In this document: positions 55,489 through 64,000 of the stretch, piece by piece
Numbering within the stretch: the first letter of the stretch is position 1
Layout of the letters: each line of letters begins with the position of its first letter
NCBI RefSeq assembly: GCF_040412085.2
Contig: NZ_CP115920.1
Location: forward strand, 1,922,001 to 1,986,000
Source: Vibrio sp. CB1-14
GTDB lineage: Bacteria > Pseudomonadota > Gammaproteobacteria > Enterobacterales > Vibrionaceae
Direction of reading: 5' to 3'
DNA length: 64,000 nucleotides
The notes under the pieces: model-generated
The model's input: the letters and a program-made list of their open reading frames with translations, nothing else
Told to the model about the DNA's origin: nothing
Database searches by the model: none
Position numbers and translations under genes: made by a program

Positions 55489-57150
55489 CTAGTATTTAAG
55501 TTGTTGTTCAGGGTTTTCAGCCATATTTTCAAACATATCCACGACTCGACAATCTTCACACATCGCAATACGACGCAGTGCCGCTTCATTGTCAAAGTGA
55601 GAGTGACCGCGTAACTTATCTTGCAGCATCGTAATCATGGATTGCGGTGCAAATGGCTTACCACAACTTAAACATTCCGCCGCTTTCTCTTCATGAAGCG
55701 CGACGACTTTGGTGCGCGCTTCTTTGTCCCAATTGATTTGCTGAGTAAGGGATAACGCAGATTCTGGACACGCTTTTTCACACATGCCGCACTGCACACA
55801 GTCTTGCTCAACAAAGTCTAGCGCAGGTCTATCACCCTTGTTGTAAAGTGCCTTCGTTGGGCAAACCGCTACACAGCCCATACACAAGGTACATTTGTCC
55901 GTATCACATTGAACAGTGCCATAAGGTGCGGTCGTCGGGAGTGGCTGAATGTTGTCAGTCACGCCTTGTTTGGCAGACAACACATCCAAAGAATGGAATA
56001 GTCGTTGACGTTTGTTGCCTTCAACATCGCCAATACGAAGCTCAAGGTCTAATTCAACTAATGTCGGCATACCTTCGCGCAATGACTCAAGGTACAAGAT
56101 GTCGATGGTCTCACGTGCTAGACCTAGGTTTTCTAGAAGCTGCTGCGCCATACCTACTTCACGATTAAGTACCGTTTGAATGGTTTCTGGCATATGACGA
56201 CTTGCAGCAAACATGACTTGAGTCGCGCCATTGGCCAACGCAGCGAACCAAGTATCAATTCCTACCGATGGTAGCTCTTCGACCACTAATGGAATCACAT
56301 TGTCTGGCAATACTTTCAGCGCCATCACGTTATAGCTTTCATGACGTGAGCTACAGATTAGAACAATGGCATTCTCACCACCCTGATGATGATAATTTGC
56401 CAGCGTACGTTCAATGAACTTTTGGGTATCTTGTGGTGTAGGAAGTGCGTAGTGGATCGCTTCCGTAGGACATGCTGTAGCGCAAGTACCGACACCTTGG
56501 CAAAGGTAAGGGTTTATTTCGATCTTATGACCAATTTTGTCGTTACCTTGGCTGCTAAGCGCTCCAGCAGGACAAGCGTCTACACATCGCTCACAACCTT
56601 TTACACCTCGTGAGCTGTGGGCGCACAAATCCGTATCGAGTCGAAAATACTTTGGCTTATCAAACGTCCCCATTAAGCCCGGAATTTCTTCCAGTGCATC
56701 GGCAAGTGTTGGGTAACCACGACCAACTGGGTAGTAACCAGGTACGGGTACTTCTTCAGACATACAGCCGTTGAGAGAGTGATCCAAAACAATGTCGAAA
56801 CAGTCTCGAACGATAGAAACTTCCGCTAAATTGCTATGCGTGTGTTTATTTTGGATATGAACGCTAAACGTACCCAAGAATCCTGAGATTTCGATGCTAT
56901 CAGCATAGTAGAGGTTACTATGCTCAGAGGGCTCGCCATCAGTCGACAGTAGTGTCACCGAATGCATCGTCGTCAACTGCTCTGCTGTACTGGTGATAAT
57001 CGCCGTAGGCCCAATGATTAACGTATCACCATGACTTTCATAGCTCACCGTTGGTGGTATTAAGTTCGATAACTCAACGGTGTTTTCAAAAGCAAAGCTA
57101 CGCGCGCGTCCGTTTTTAGATGTCGCTTGTTGTAATAGTTGTTTTATCAT
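55489..57150 (-). CDS. Formate dehydrogenase-linked 4Fe-4S polyferredoxin
   Basis: About 553 residues from ATG at 57150, which has GGAAA 8 bases upstream. In-frame codons at 57198 (ATG) and 57207 (TTG) would leave almost no leader after the sigma-54 promoter at 57218-57233, so the inner start is better supported. Two pairs of ferredoxin-like Cys clusters are present: CERCVDACPAGAL, CQGVGTCATACPTEAI, CTLCMGCVAVCPTKAL and CVQCGMCEKACPESAL. A C-terminal CLSCGKPF and CEDC pair may bind zinc. It is the first gene of the downstream operon and is thought to act in cofactor maturation or electron supply for formate dehydrogenase. Confidence 0.82.
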   Translation of the reverse strand: MIKQLLQQATSKNGRARSFAFENTVELSNLIPPTVSYESHGDTLIIGPTAIITSTAEQLTTMHSVTLLSTDGEPSEHSNLYYADSIEISGFLGTFSVHIQNKHTHSNLAEVSIVRDCFDIVLDHSLNGCMSEEVPVPGYYPVGRGYPTLADALEEIPGLMGTFDKPKYFRLDTDLCAHSSRGVKGCERCVDACPAGALSSQGNDKIGHKIEINPYLCQGVGTCATACPTEAIHYALPTPQDTQKFIERTLANYHHQGGENAIVLICSSRHESYNVMALKVLPDNVIPLVVEELPSVGIDTWFAALANGATQVMFAASRHMPETIQTVLNREVGMAQQLLENLGLARETIDILYLESLREGMPTLVELDLELRIGDVEGNKRQRLFHSLDVLSAKQGVTDNIQPLPTTAPYGTVQCDTDKCTLCMGCVAVCPTKALYNKGDRPALDFVEQDCVQCGMCEKACPESALSLTQQINWDKEARTKVVALHEEKAAECLSCGKPFAPQSMITMLQDKLRGHSHFDNEAALRRIAMCEDCRVVDMFENMAENPEQQLKY

Positions 57151-57217
57151 CGCTTGTTTCCAGTGTTGGAGTCTTTGCGCTCCGTTTTTTGGTTTCATAT
57201 GAACCAACTACACAGGT

Positions 57218-57233
57218 TTGCAATTACTGTTCC
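57218..57233 (-). promoter_or_regulatory. Sigma-54-type promoter of the formate dehydrogenase operon
   Basis: Read on minus, TGGAACAGTAATTGCA fits the -24/-12 consensus TGGCACGnnnnTTGCA well, with GG and GC correctly spaced. Transcription would start near 57207. That leaves a leader of about 57 bases to the ATG at 57150 and argues against the longer start codons. It is preceded by the TGAGACA sites at 57315-57393. Confidence 0.75.
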
Positions 57234-57314
57234 AACTATAAAGACGATAAAAAAACGCTATTAATTAATACATTACCTTTATTTACCCTCAGATCGTTGA
57301 GGCTATTTGTCGCG

Positions 57315-57393
57315 TGAGACATTTTGTCTCATTCATTAAGAAACTAAAATGAGACAAAATGTACCTACTTTCTATGTGGTAAATTTTGTCTCA
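57315..57393 (-). promoter_or_regulatory. Three TGAGACA enhancer-like sites upstream of the sigma-54 promoter
   Basis: Site 1 is a perfect inverted repeat, TGAGACA-TTT-TGTCTCA (57315-57331). Site 2 has TGAGACA-AAA at 57350-57359 with a poor second half. Site 3 has TTT-TGTCTCA at 57384-57393 with a poor first half. Centres are about 35 and 27 bases apart, and the sites lie about 105-185 bases upstream of the predicted start. This is where bacterial enhancer-binding proteins usually bind. No such regulator gene is in the window. Confidence 0.7.
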
Positions 57394-57404
57394 ATATCAG
57401 TTTG

Positions 57405-58016
57405 TTAGGTAGGTTTTGTGCCGGGCTTAGTTTCGGAACAAATGTCATCATCCGATTTGGATTCATGATCTGCTTTATGGTATTCGACAGATGCACTCTG
57501 AGCAGACTCACTATATTCCAAATCAACATCTTCAGCACTTTGTTCGGCATCACTAGCTACCTGTGCTGTTGATTCCTGCAACTCTTCTCCCATTTCTAAT
57601 TTCTCATCAATCTCTTTTACCCAACCCCTAAGTGTTTCCGCTACTTCTGAAGCTAGGGGCTTAACCGCTGAATAGTCATGGTCATAGTCATTTAAACCAT
57701 CGACTACATTGAACTCTGGCTGCATAAAGAGCTTTCTAAGCGCGGCTTTTTTAACCGCCCTGTCCACTTCAGTATTAGCAAGTAATTGCGATATAGAGAG
57801 CTCGTCTTCTTCTGTATCGACGGTGGTTTTTATCTCTGCCTTAACCTCAGACTCTGCTTCCAATGAGTCAGTAGGTGCATTCAGTACAACATCGTCTTCA
57901 GTGGCTGAGAGCTCTGCTTGCTCACCTTCAACAGTCGATACTTCAGGCTCAGCCTGTTGTTCGGACTGCTCCTCTAATTTACGCTGAGACCAACGTGATA
58001 GAAAACTATTTGCCAC
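57405..58016 (-). CDS. DUF3306-like protein of the formate dehydrogenase locus
   Basis: 203 residues. The N-terminal FLSRWSQRKLEE is followed by a highly acidic linker (about 20-85), then a conserved helical part (ISQLLANTEVDRAVKKAALRKLFM, FNVVDGLNDYDHDYSAVKPL), matching the DUF3306 pattern as I remember it, and another acidic tail. The start overlaps the DUF3305 gene by 11 bases. The role is unknown. The pair occurs almost only with formate dehydrogenase genes, which suggests an accessory or assembly role. Confidence 0.75.
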   Translation of the reverse strand: MANSFLSRWSQRKLEEQSEQQAEPEVSTVEGEQAELSATEDDVVLNAPTDSLEAESEVKAEIKTTVDTEEDELSISQLLANTEVDRAVKKAALRKLFMQPEFNVVDGLNDYDHDYSAVKPLASEVAETLRGWVKEIDEKLEMGEELQESTAQVASDAEQSAEDVDLEYSESAQSASVEYHKADHESKSDDDICSETKPGTKPT

Positions 58017-58497
58017 TTGAACGCCCCGCTCCTTTACGTTTTTTCCGTCTTACTTCGAGCAGTTCACCATGCCGACCGATGAACGCTTCCATCCACGCTT
58101 GGATAGGCAACGGAATAGGTTTAGAAAGCACTAAGTAGTCACCATCCATAAAAGAGCCGGCTACAGCTTGTGACGCTGTGACGACAATCGGCTTTAGGCT
58201 GAGCTCATCATGGCTATCCAAAACAACGAACAACATTGGGTTCTGGGAACTTAGATTAAATCGGTAATCGGTACGCTCATCTCGATAGAGTTCTAAGATG
58301 GCATGAGGCTTGCTGTTATCCGTGACTTCTAATTGAAAACCCTCAAGCTCGCGCTGGGTGCTTGTCCAGCGTCCTACTTGCTTTTCAACAACAGACAAGT
58401 CGATTTGTATCGGCCATTGATGCTCGTTTTTTTCAATAAGCTGAGCATCAAAAGTAGAAGAATGGTTAGGAATGGATTCAGGAGTTTCTGACTGCAT
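58006..58497 (-). CDS. DUF3305-like protein of the formate dehydrogenase locus
   Basis: 163 residues, soluble. The core WPIQIDLSVVEKQVGRW, then LELYRDERTDYRFNLSSQNPMLFVVLD, then QAWMEAFIGRHGELLEVRRKKRKG, fits DUF3305. It overlaps the DUF3306 gene, so translation is coupled. It is divergent from fdhD with a 134-bp gap that presumably carries both promoters. Biochemical function unknown. Confidence 0.75.
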   Translation of the reverse strand: MQSETPESIPNHSSTFDAQLIEKNEHQWPIQIDLSVVEKQVGRWTSTQRELEGFQLEVTDNSKPHAILELYRDERTDYRFNLSSQNPMLFVVLDSHDELSLKPIVVTASQAVAGSFMDGDYLVLSKPIPLPIQAWMEAFIGRHGELLEVRRKKRKGAGRSSGK

Positions 58498-58631
58498 TTC
58501 ATATCCCTAAATTAGCGTAAGTTATTTGCGCGCCAAAACTTTATTGGTAATAATCGTTTAAGCATTAGTGAAAACTAAGCAAATATCAAGCCAATAGCCA
58601 AGTGCTACTGCCAGACCAAAAGGATATACGC

Positions 58632-59456
58632 GTGGTTAAACCCAACATTATTAGAACAAGCGAAAATCCCCTTCAAACCATCGAAGTCGACGTGTTTGAC
58701 GAATATGGTGAAAAGCTCACCAAGCAAATCGCCTGCGAACGCCCTCTTACTGTCATGCTGAACTGGAAAGAGATCGTGACGTTGATGACGCTCGGCTCAA
58801 GGCCTGACTCTCTTGTATTGGGCTACTTAAAGAACCAAGGTTTTCTGTCTGACCCAGCAGCCATTGAGTCATTAATTATCGACTGGGAAACGCATTCAGC
58901 GGCCGTGATCACCAAAGAAAATACGGACTTTCTTGAAGAAGCCTTGAAAAAGAAAACCGTCACCTCAGGCTGTGGTCAAGGCACCATGTATGGCAACGTT
59001 ATGAAGCAACTTGAAGGCTATCAAGTGCCACAAACGCCCCTCAAGCAGTCTCAGATTTACGCGACGCTCGAAGCCCTGACCCATTACAACGATACCTATA
59101 AAAAAGCTGGCGCAGTTCATGGCTGTGCGATTTGTAAAGGTGACGAGGTTTTATCGTTTGTTGAAGATGTGAGCCGCCACAACGCAGTCGACACCCTTGC
59201 TGGTGAAATGTGGATCAATGAAGAAACGGGCGATAACAAAATCTTCTACACTACGGGTCGATTGACCTCAGAGATGGTGATCAAAGTAGCGCAGATGGGG
59301 ATCCCAGTGCTGCTGTCTCGCTCTGGTGTGACTCAAATGGGGTTAGATCTCGCTAAACAGTTTGGCATCACCACGATTGCAAGAGCTAAAGGCTTGCGCT
59401 TCCAAGTGTTTACTGGCGGTGAAAAAGTCGATTTTGATGTTAAAGGCAGCAGCTAA
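58632..59456 (+). CDS. fdhD: Formate dehydrogenase accessory sulfurtransferase FdhD
   Basis: Transfers sulphur from IscS to the molybdenum cofactor of formate dehydrogenase. 274 residues from GTG at 58632, with AAAGGAT 8 bases upstream; the GTG at 58602 has no such site. Features are ACERPLTVMLNWKEIVTLM, SGCGQGTMYG (Cys114), VHGCAICKGDEV (Cys165, Cys168), FVEDVSRHNAVDTLAGEMW and FYTTGRLTSEMVIKVAQMG. The mobile sulphur-relay loop has a single Cys (CGQG) rather than the CxxC of E. coli FdhD. It diverges from the DUF3305/3306 pair. Confidence 0.9.
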   Translation: MVKPNIIRTSENPLQTIEVDVFDEYGEKLTKQIACERPLTVMLNWKEIVTLMTLGSRPDSLVLGYLKNQGFLSDPAAIESLIIDWETHSAAVITKENTDFLEEALKKKTVTSGCGQGTMYGNVMKQLEGYQVPQTPLKQSQIYATLEALTHYNDTYKKAGAVHGCAICKGDEVLSFVEDVSRHNAVDTLAGEMWINEETGDNKIFYTTGRLTSEMVIKVAQMGIPVLLSRSGVTQMGLDLAKQFGITTIARAKGLRFQVFTGGEKVDFDVKGSS

Positions 59457-59484
59457 GCTTGGTGCCAGTCAATTGAACCAAACA

Positions 59485-59509
59485 GCCTCCTAATTTAGGG
59501 GGCCTTTTT
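59485..59509 (+). terminator. Terminator after fdhD
   Basis: A short stem (GCCTCCT with AGGGGGC, about 5-base loop, one mismatch) is followed by CTTTTTA, about 30 bases after the stop. Confidence 0.65.
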
Positions 59510-59612
59510 AATGAATTTGTCACCCAATAAGAATCGCCTCGCAGCCTTCACTCGTCTACCCAATACAATCAAATTACTCTGTAACGAAACACTCAACTAT
59601 TGCAGAGTTAGC

Positions 59613-59969
59613 ATGAATCTTATCGTCAATGTTCACAAAGGTGTCCGTAAACTCGGATTTGAATGGGCCACGCGCCAAGCGTGGAAATGCGGCATGAAAG
59701 CCAACCTAGTAACACGAGTTGTGGGTGTTGCCAAAGGACAAGTCGTTTGTGTGATTGAAGGCGTGCGCGCAGAACTTTCTACAGAGATCAACAACCCACA
59801 TCACAATGATGAAAAGCAAGGTCGATATGTATTTATTGGTGGTGAACTTTGGGAACCCAATAACCTACTTGCCCCTGCGTTTCCAAGTTTTATGTTTATG
59901 CATGTGCGCAATCTCGGCAATAAGCATAAGTACATGACGGATGATGAACTGCTGTTTAACTTGGCGTAA
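59613..59969 (+). CDS. Hypothetical protein
   Basis: I do not recognise this protein. From the ATG at 59613 it has 118 residues. The longer reading from 59511 would begin inside the fdhD terminator tail, so it is less likely. It is basic at the N-terminus (MNLIVNVHKGVRKLGFEWATR), with AELSTEINNPHHNDEKQGRYVFIGGELWEP in the middle and a C-terminal LAPAFPSFMFMHVRNLG. No membrane segment or signal peptide. It precedes the glpM-like gene by 8 bases. Confidence 0.5.
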   Translation: MNLIVNVHKGVRKLGFEWATRQAWKCGMKANLVTRVVGVAKGQVVCVIEGVRAELSTEINNPHHNDEKQGRYVFIGGELWEPNNLLAPAFPSFMFMHVRNLGNKHKYMTDDELLFNLA

Positions 59970-59977
59970 TCCAAAAA

Positions 59978-60325
59978 ATGGTCGCTCTATTTCTCAAATG
60001 CTTAATTGGCGCAGCGGCTGTGATGCTGATTGCCATTCTATCTAAAAGTAAGAACTTCTTTATTGCAGGGTTAGTGCCACTATTTCCAAGTTTTGCTTTG
60101 ATCGCCCACTACATCGTCGCAACCGAGCGTAATATGGAAGCGCTTCGTATGACAGCGCTGTTTGGGCTTTATTCGCTTATGCCTTATGCGGCTTATTTGA
60201 TTGCAGTTTATTACTTTAGTTATCACTTGTCTGTTGTTGGGACGCTATTGTCCGCGGTGTTGGTTTGGGTGATGTTTGCGTATTTGTTGTTGATGGTTTG
60301 GGTTCGGGGTGTGGTTATGGGTTGA
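59978..60325 (+). CDS. glpM: GlpM-family membrane protein
   Basis: A 115-residue protein with about four membrane helices. The N-terminal FLKCLIGAAAVMLIAILSKS and AGLVPLFPSFALIAHYI are characteristic of GlpM, first described in Pseudomonas in connection with alginate production and glycerol metabolism. Mechanism unknown. It follows the hypothetical gene closely and ends just before the palindromic element and IS. Confidence 0.8.
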   Translation: MVALFLKCLIGAAAVMLIAILSKSKNFFIAGLVPLFPSFALIAHYIVATERNMEALRMTALFGLYSLMPYAAYLIAVYYFSYHLSVVGTLLSAVLVWVMFAYLLLMVWVRGVVMG

Positions 60326-60345
60326 TTTTGACCTCGAAAGGACAA

Positions 60346-60386
60346 AAGAGCACCCCTCCTAGCCTCCCCTTATAAAGGGGAGGAAC
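60346..60386. repeat. Left arm of a palindromic element interrupted by the IS
   Basis: This 41-base arm contains a hairpin, CTCCCCTTATAAAGGGGAG. Read inverted, it closely matches the 42-base arm at 61685-61726 (AAGAGCACCCC outer end, GGGGAGGAAC inner end). The two arms once flanked a short core and are now separated by the IS3-family insertion. Confidence 0.75.
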
Positions 60387-60438
60387 AGAAGGCTCGCTAT
60401 CGCATCGCCTTAATTCTTAGTGCAACGTTATGTAGTGG

Positions 60439-61336
<898 letters not shown>

Positions 61337-61338
<2 letters not shown>

Positions 61339-61597
61339 AGTATGGATTTTCTCTTTCCAAGCGATTAATCCTAGCTTCTAACTCTTGGATCTTCTGCTGT
61401 TCTGGCGTTAGAGCTTTAACCGCTGGCGTTTCTCCGCCGCGCTCAATCTTTAGTTGATCTACCCAGCGTCGTAAGGCTGTATCGCCGATATCTAAGGATC
61501 GTGCCGCCTCAGATATTGAGTAACCTTGATCAAGAACCAAGCTTGCGGCATCTACTTTGAACTCAGGAGAAAATGTACGTCGTTGTCGTTTTGTCAT
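61337..61597 (-). pseudogene. IS3-family orfA with a one-base deletion
   Basis: A helix-turn-helix protein starting MTKRQRRTFSPEFKVDAASL, with ALRRWVDQLK and a leucine-zipper start EQQKIQELEARINRLERE. It then goes out of frame to NPY-stop at 61337. In the next frame the expected continuation (KSILKKATALLMSDELERSR, stop) is intact, so one A has been lost from the A-run at 61347-61350. The missing part includes the natural frameshift site context. Confidence 0.8.
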
Positions 61598-61684
61598 TGA
61601 ACACCTCATTTACGGTGGAGACTTTACCACCTAATTTGGTGTCCGGGATCATTAAACCACTACATTACGCAGTAACGAGCAGTA

Positions 61685-61726
61685 GTTCTCCCCCTTTATA
61701 AGGGGGAGCTAGAGGGGGGTGCTCTT
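61685..61726. repeat. Right arm of the palindromic element interrupted by the IS
   Basis: The 42 bases contain a CTCCCCCTTTATAAGGGGGAG hairpin split as 5'-GTTCTCCCCC and GGGGGAGC. Inverted, it aligns with the left arm at 60346-60386 with only a few differences, mainly in C-run lengths. Confidence 0.75.
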
Positions 61727-61760
61727 AAGATCTTTAACGCTAACACCCTAAAACAAATAC

Positions 61761-61786
61761 AAAAAAGCCCCGCATCCGCGAGGCTC
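61761..61786 (-). terminator. Terminator after the ABC-F gene
   Basis: On minus, AGCCTCGC and GCGGGGCT form a stem with one mismatch around GGAT, followed by TTTTTTG. It lies about 20 bases after the ybiT stop. Confidence 0.8.
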
Positions 61787-61807
61787 CTATCAAAGCAATC
61801 TACCTGA

Positions 61808-63400
61808 TTACCCATCAATCCCTTTCGATTTCAAGAACTCAGCATACGTGCCGCGGAAGTCATTAATCTTCCCGTCTTTGATCTCTAGAACACGAGTCGC
61901 TAGCGAGTCTACAAACACACGGTCGTGCGATACGAAGAATAGCGTGCCTTTGTACTGCTCAAGTGCGTTGTTCAGCGATTCGATAGATTCCATATCCATG
62001 TGGTTGGTTGGTTCGTCCATCAGAAGCATGTTTGGTTTGTGCATCATGATCTTACCAAGAAGCATACGACCTTGCTCACCACCTGAAAGTACTTTTACAG
62101 ACTTCTTAATGTCGTCTTGACCAAATAGCATACGCCCTAGGAAGCTGCGGATAACTTGCTCGTCATCGCCTGCTTGACGCCATTGACCCATCCAGTCCAT
62201 TAGGTTCATGTCTTCTTCGAAGTCATGTGCGTGATCTTGTGCGTAGTAACCGATGTTGCTGTTTTCTGACCACTTGTACTCACCAGTACGAGGCTCAAGT
62301 ACGCCAGCAAGTGTGTTAAGTAGCGTAGTTTTACCCACGCCGTTCTCACCGATGATAGCAACACGCTCACCCACTTCGAAGATAGCATTGAAGCCAGTAA
62401 ATAGATCGTTTTCGAAGCCTTGGCTCAGGTTTTCAACGTTTAGTGCGTTACGGAATAGCTCTTTCTCTTGGTCAAAACGAATAAACGGGTTTTGACGGCT
62501 TGAAGGTTTCACTTCTTCAAGTTGGATCTTATCAATCTGCTTAGCACGAGATGTTGCTTGCTTCGCTTTAGATGCGTTTGCAGAGAAACGCGCTACGAAG
62601 GTATTTAGCTCAGCGATTTGTGCTTTCTTCTTCGCATTGTCTGCCAATAAGCGCTCACGAGCTTGTGAAGCCGCAACCATGTATTCATCATAGTTACCTG
62701 TAAACAGACGAAGTTCACCGTAATCCAGGTCAGCCATGTGCGTACACACAGAGTTTAAGAAGTGACGGTCGTGCGAGATGATGATCATGGTGCAGTTGCG
62801 TTGGTTTAGCGTTTCTTCTAGCCAACGAATCGTGTCCATATCCAGGTTGTTGGTTGGTTCGTCTAGTAGCATGATATGCGGGTCAGCAAAAAGAACCTGA
62901 GCCAATAGCACACGAAGTTTCCAACCTGGAGCTACTTCACTCATTAGGCCAAAGTGCTGCTCTTCGGGAATGCCTACTGCCAATAGTAGCTCGCCAGCTT
63001 TCGCTTCTGCCATGTAACCATCGAGCTCTGCGAACTGAACTTCAAGATCAGCCACTTTCATACCATCTTCTTCGCTCATCTCTGCTAGCGAGTAAATACG
63101 GTCACGCTCTTGTTTGATTGCCCAAAGCTCTTTGTGACCCATGATAACAGTGTCGACAACCGTGAACTCTTCGTAAGCGAACTGGTCCTGGTTTAGCTTA
63201 GCTACGCGTTCGTTCGGATCATAAGAGACGTTTCCGCCCGTTGGTTCCAACTCGCCGCTCAAGATCTTCATGAAAGTTGATTTGCCACAGCCGTTTGCGC
63301 CGATGAGGCCATAACGGTTGCCTTCGCCAAACTTAATAGAGATGTTTTCAAACAGTGGCTTAGCACCAAACTGTTGAGTGATATTTGCGGTCGATAGCAC
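61808..63400 (-). CDS. ybiT: ABC-F family ATPase, YbiT type
   Basis: A ribosome-associated ABC-F protein, 530 residues, the same length as E. coli YbiT. Two ABC domains without membrane segments: Walker [10 protein letters not shown] and GENGVGKTT, signature regions [15 protein letters not shown] and LSGGEQGRM, Walker [11 protein letters not shown] and [10 protein letters not shown]. The linker (about 240-310) is charged and helical. The start is GTG at 63400 with AGGTAA 7 bases upstream. The family acts on translation; the exact role of YbiT is poorly defined. Confidence 0.93.
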   Translation of the reverse strand: MLSTANITQQFGAKPLFENISIKFGEGNRYGLIGANGCGKSTFMKILSGELEPTGGNVSYDPNERVAKLNQDQFAYEEFTVVDTVIMGHKELWAIKQERDRIYSLAEMSEEDGMKVADLEVQFAELDGYMAEAKAGELLLAVGIPEEQHFGLMSEVAPGWKLRVLLAQVLFADPHIMLLDEPTNNLDMDTIRWLEETLNQRNCTMIIISHDRHFLNSVCTHMADLDYGELRLFTGNYDEYMVAASQARERLLADNAKKKAQIAELNTFVARFSANASKAKQATSRAKQIDKIQLEEVKPSSRQNPFIRFDQEKELFRNALNVENLSQGFENDLFTGFNAIFEVGERVAIIGENGVGKTTLLNTLAGVLEPRTGEYKWSENSNIGYYAQDHAHDFEEDMNLMDWMGQWRQAGDDEQVIRSFLGRMLFGQDDIKKSVKVLSGGEQGRMLLGKIMMHKPNMLLMDEPTNHMDMESIESLNNALEQYKGTLFFVSHDRVFVDSLATRVLEIKDGKINDFRGTYAEFLKSKGIDG

Positions 63401-63587
63401 GAGCGTTACCTATGTGAATGAACAAAACTGCGCAACCCTACAGTCTCTTGCTCCGAGATGCAAGTAAGAACCGCTTTAACGATAAAAACAGGAGGTTTTT
63501 TCTGTTCTCAAGAGCAGAGCGCTTATAGTCAAACTACACTAATAACAAATCAATAAGACTCAATCAGTTACGGGAGGGAAGCTGACC

Positions 63588-64000
63588 ATGATAAAACAGA
63601 CATTCTGGTTATGGTTAATGGTGATAACGCTGAGCTTCCCCTGTCACGCGCGCTGGGATTATCAAGACGATACGCTACCCACAGCATCGGAAGATGCGCT
63701 TTCTTTACAACAAGAAATTACCACCCTCCCAAAAGCGCTGTTTATGACGCCCTCCGATATCAACAAAGTACGGCGCCTACTCTCCTACACCTTAGATCAA
63801 CAAGATCGTAGCATTATTGAGTTTAATGAAGCACTCGCAGTGTATAAAGATGAACCAAATGATGACCATTGGTTTGATGTTCAAAGTGATTATTTAACTT
63901 TAAACAGTTTAAGTTTGAGCAAACAGTCTTTATTGGAGCTGGCCTCAGAAAAGACCTTCGCCCAGTTAACTGGCTTTGGCCCCGACGGTGTCACGCAGTT
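63588..64000 (+). CDS. Exported protein of unknown function (partial, runs off the right edge)
   Basis: ATG at 63588 follows a strong GGGAGGG (63572-63578). The first 21 residues (MIKQTFWLWLMVITLSFPCHA) are a signal peptide. The mature part RWDYQDDTLPTASEDALSL, then LSYTLDQQDRSIIEFNEAL and LLELASEKTFAQLTGFGPDG, is polar and partly helical. It stays open to base 64000, so at least 137 residues. I cannot name the family. It is divergent from ybiT. Confidence 0.75.
   Translation, partial: MIKQTFWLWLMVITLSFPCHARWDYQDDTLPTASEDALSLQQEITTLPKALFMTPSDINKVRRLLSYTLDQQDRSIIEFNEALAVYKDEPNDDHWFDVQSDYLTLNSLSLSKQSLLELASEKTFAQLTGFGPDGVTQ

Noticed and set aside
59511..59612. Longer N-terminus for the hypothetical protein ending at 59969
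   Set aside because: It would begin in the tail of the fdhD terminator with no ribosome site; the ATG at 59613 is more plausible.

Overview
The window looks like a chromosome segment of a marine Vibrio (Gammaproteobacteria). The evidence is the gene order ccoNOQP-fixH-ccoI-ccoS-fnr-uspE-ttcA, the potABC locus followed by two potD paralogues, a Cys-type formate dehydrogenase locus with DUF3305/DUF3306 partners, and a glpM-like gene. Codon use and composition are moderate (mid-40s % GC by eye). I saw no tRNA, rRNA, CRISPR array or prophage.

Layout. (1) 1-19162, minus strand: a giant repetitive surface protein, at least 6,000 residues and running off the left edge, made of roughly fifty ~95-residue cadherin-like (tandem-95) modules with three non-repeat inserts. 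Its frame is broken by two single-base insertions near 1080 and 1132. (2) 19481-28244, plus strand, divergent: a dedicated type I secretion operon. It encodes an HlyD-type adaptor, a membrane-anchored hybrid sensor whose kinase core looks dead, a TolC-like outer-membrane protein and two unequal ABC half-transporters. (3) 28266-37852: a small membrane protein (minus), then the cbb3 cytochrome oxidase operon ccoNOQP, the assembly genes fixH-ccoI-ccoS-tauE-like, fnr with a perfect FNR box, and uspE. (4) 38059-41427, minus: ttcA, a DUF2987-like protein, a Bax-like glucosaminidase and a membrane protein. (5) 41755-46888, plus: potABC plus two potD genes, separated by terminators. (6) 47116-49203, minus: a CobB-type sirtuin and an ammonium transporter with a probable sigma-54/NtrC control region. 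(7) 49556-58497, minus: a formate dehydrogenase locus (cytochrome b, Fe-S and molybdopterin subunits, Tat-leader peptide, TorD-like chaperone, polyferredoxin, DUF3306 and DUF3305 proteins). The polyferredoxin-to-cytochrome genes are preceded by a sigma-54-type promoter and three TGAGACA sites. fdhD diverges from the locus. (8) 59613-64000: an unknown gene, glpM, a decayed IS3-family element inserted in a palindromic repeat, an ABC-F ATPase (YbiT type) and the start of an exported protein.

How it works together. Regions 1-2 form a secretion substrate and exporter pair, probably for adhesion or biofilm, with a built-in degenerate signalling protein. Regions 3 and 7 are respiratory modules: microaerobic oxidase with the oxygen regulator Fnr, and formate oxidation into the quinone pool. 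Regions 5 and 6 handle polyamine and ammonium uptake. The features most worth a second look are the pseudokinase within the secretion operon, the degenerate ABC pair, the repeated TGAGACA sites upstream of the formate dehydrogenase genes, and two dispersed palindromic element families.
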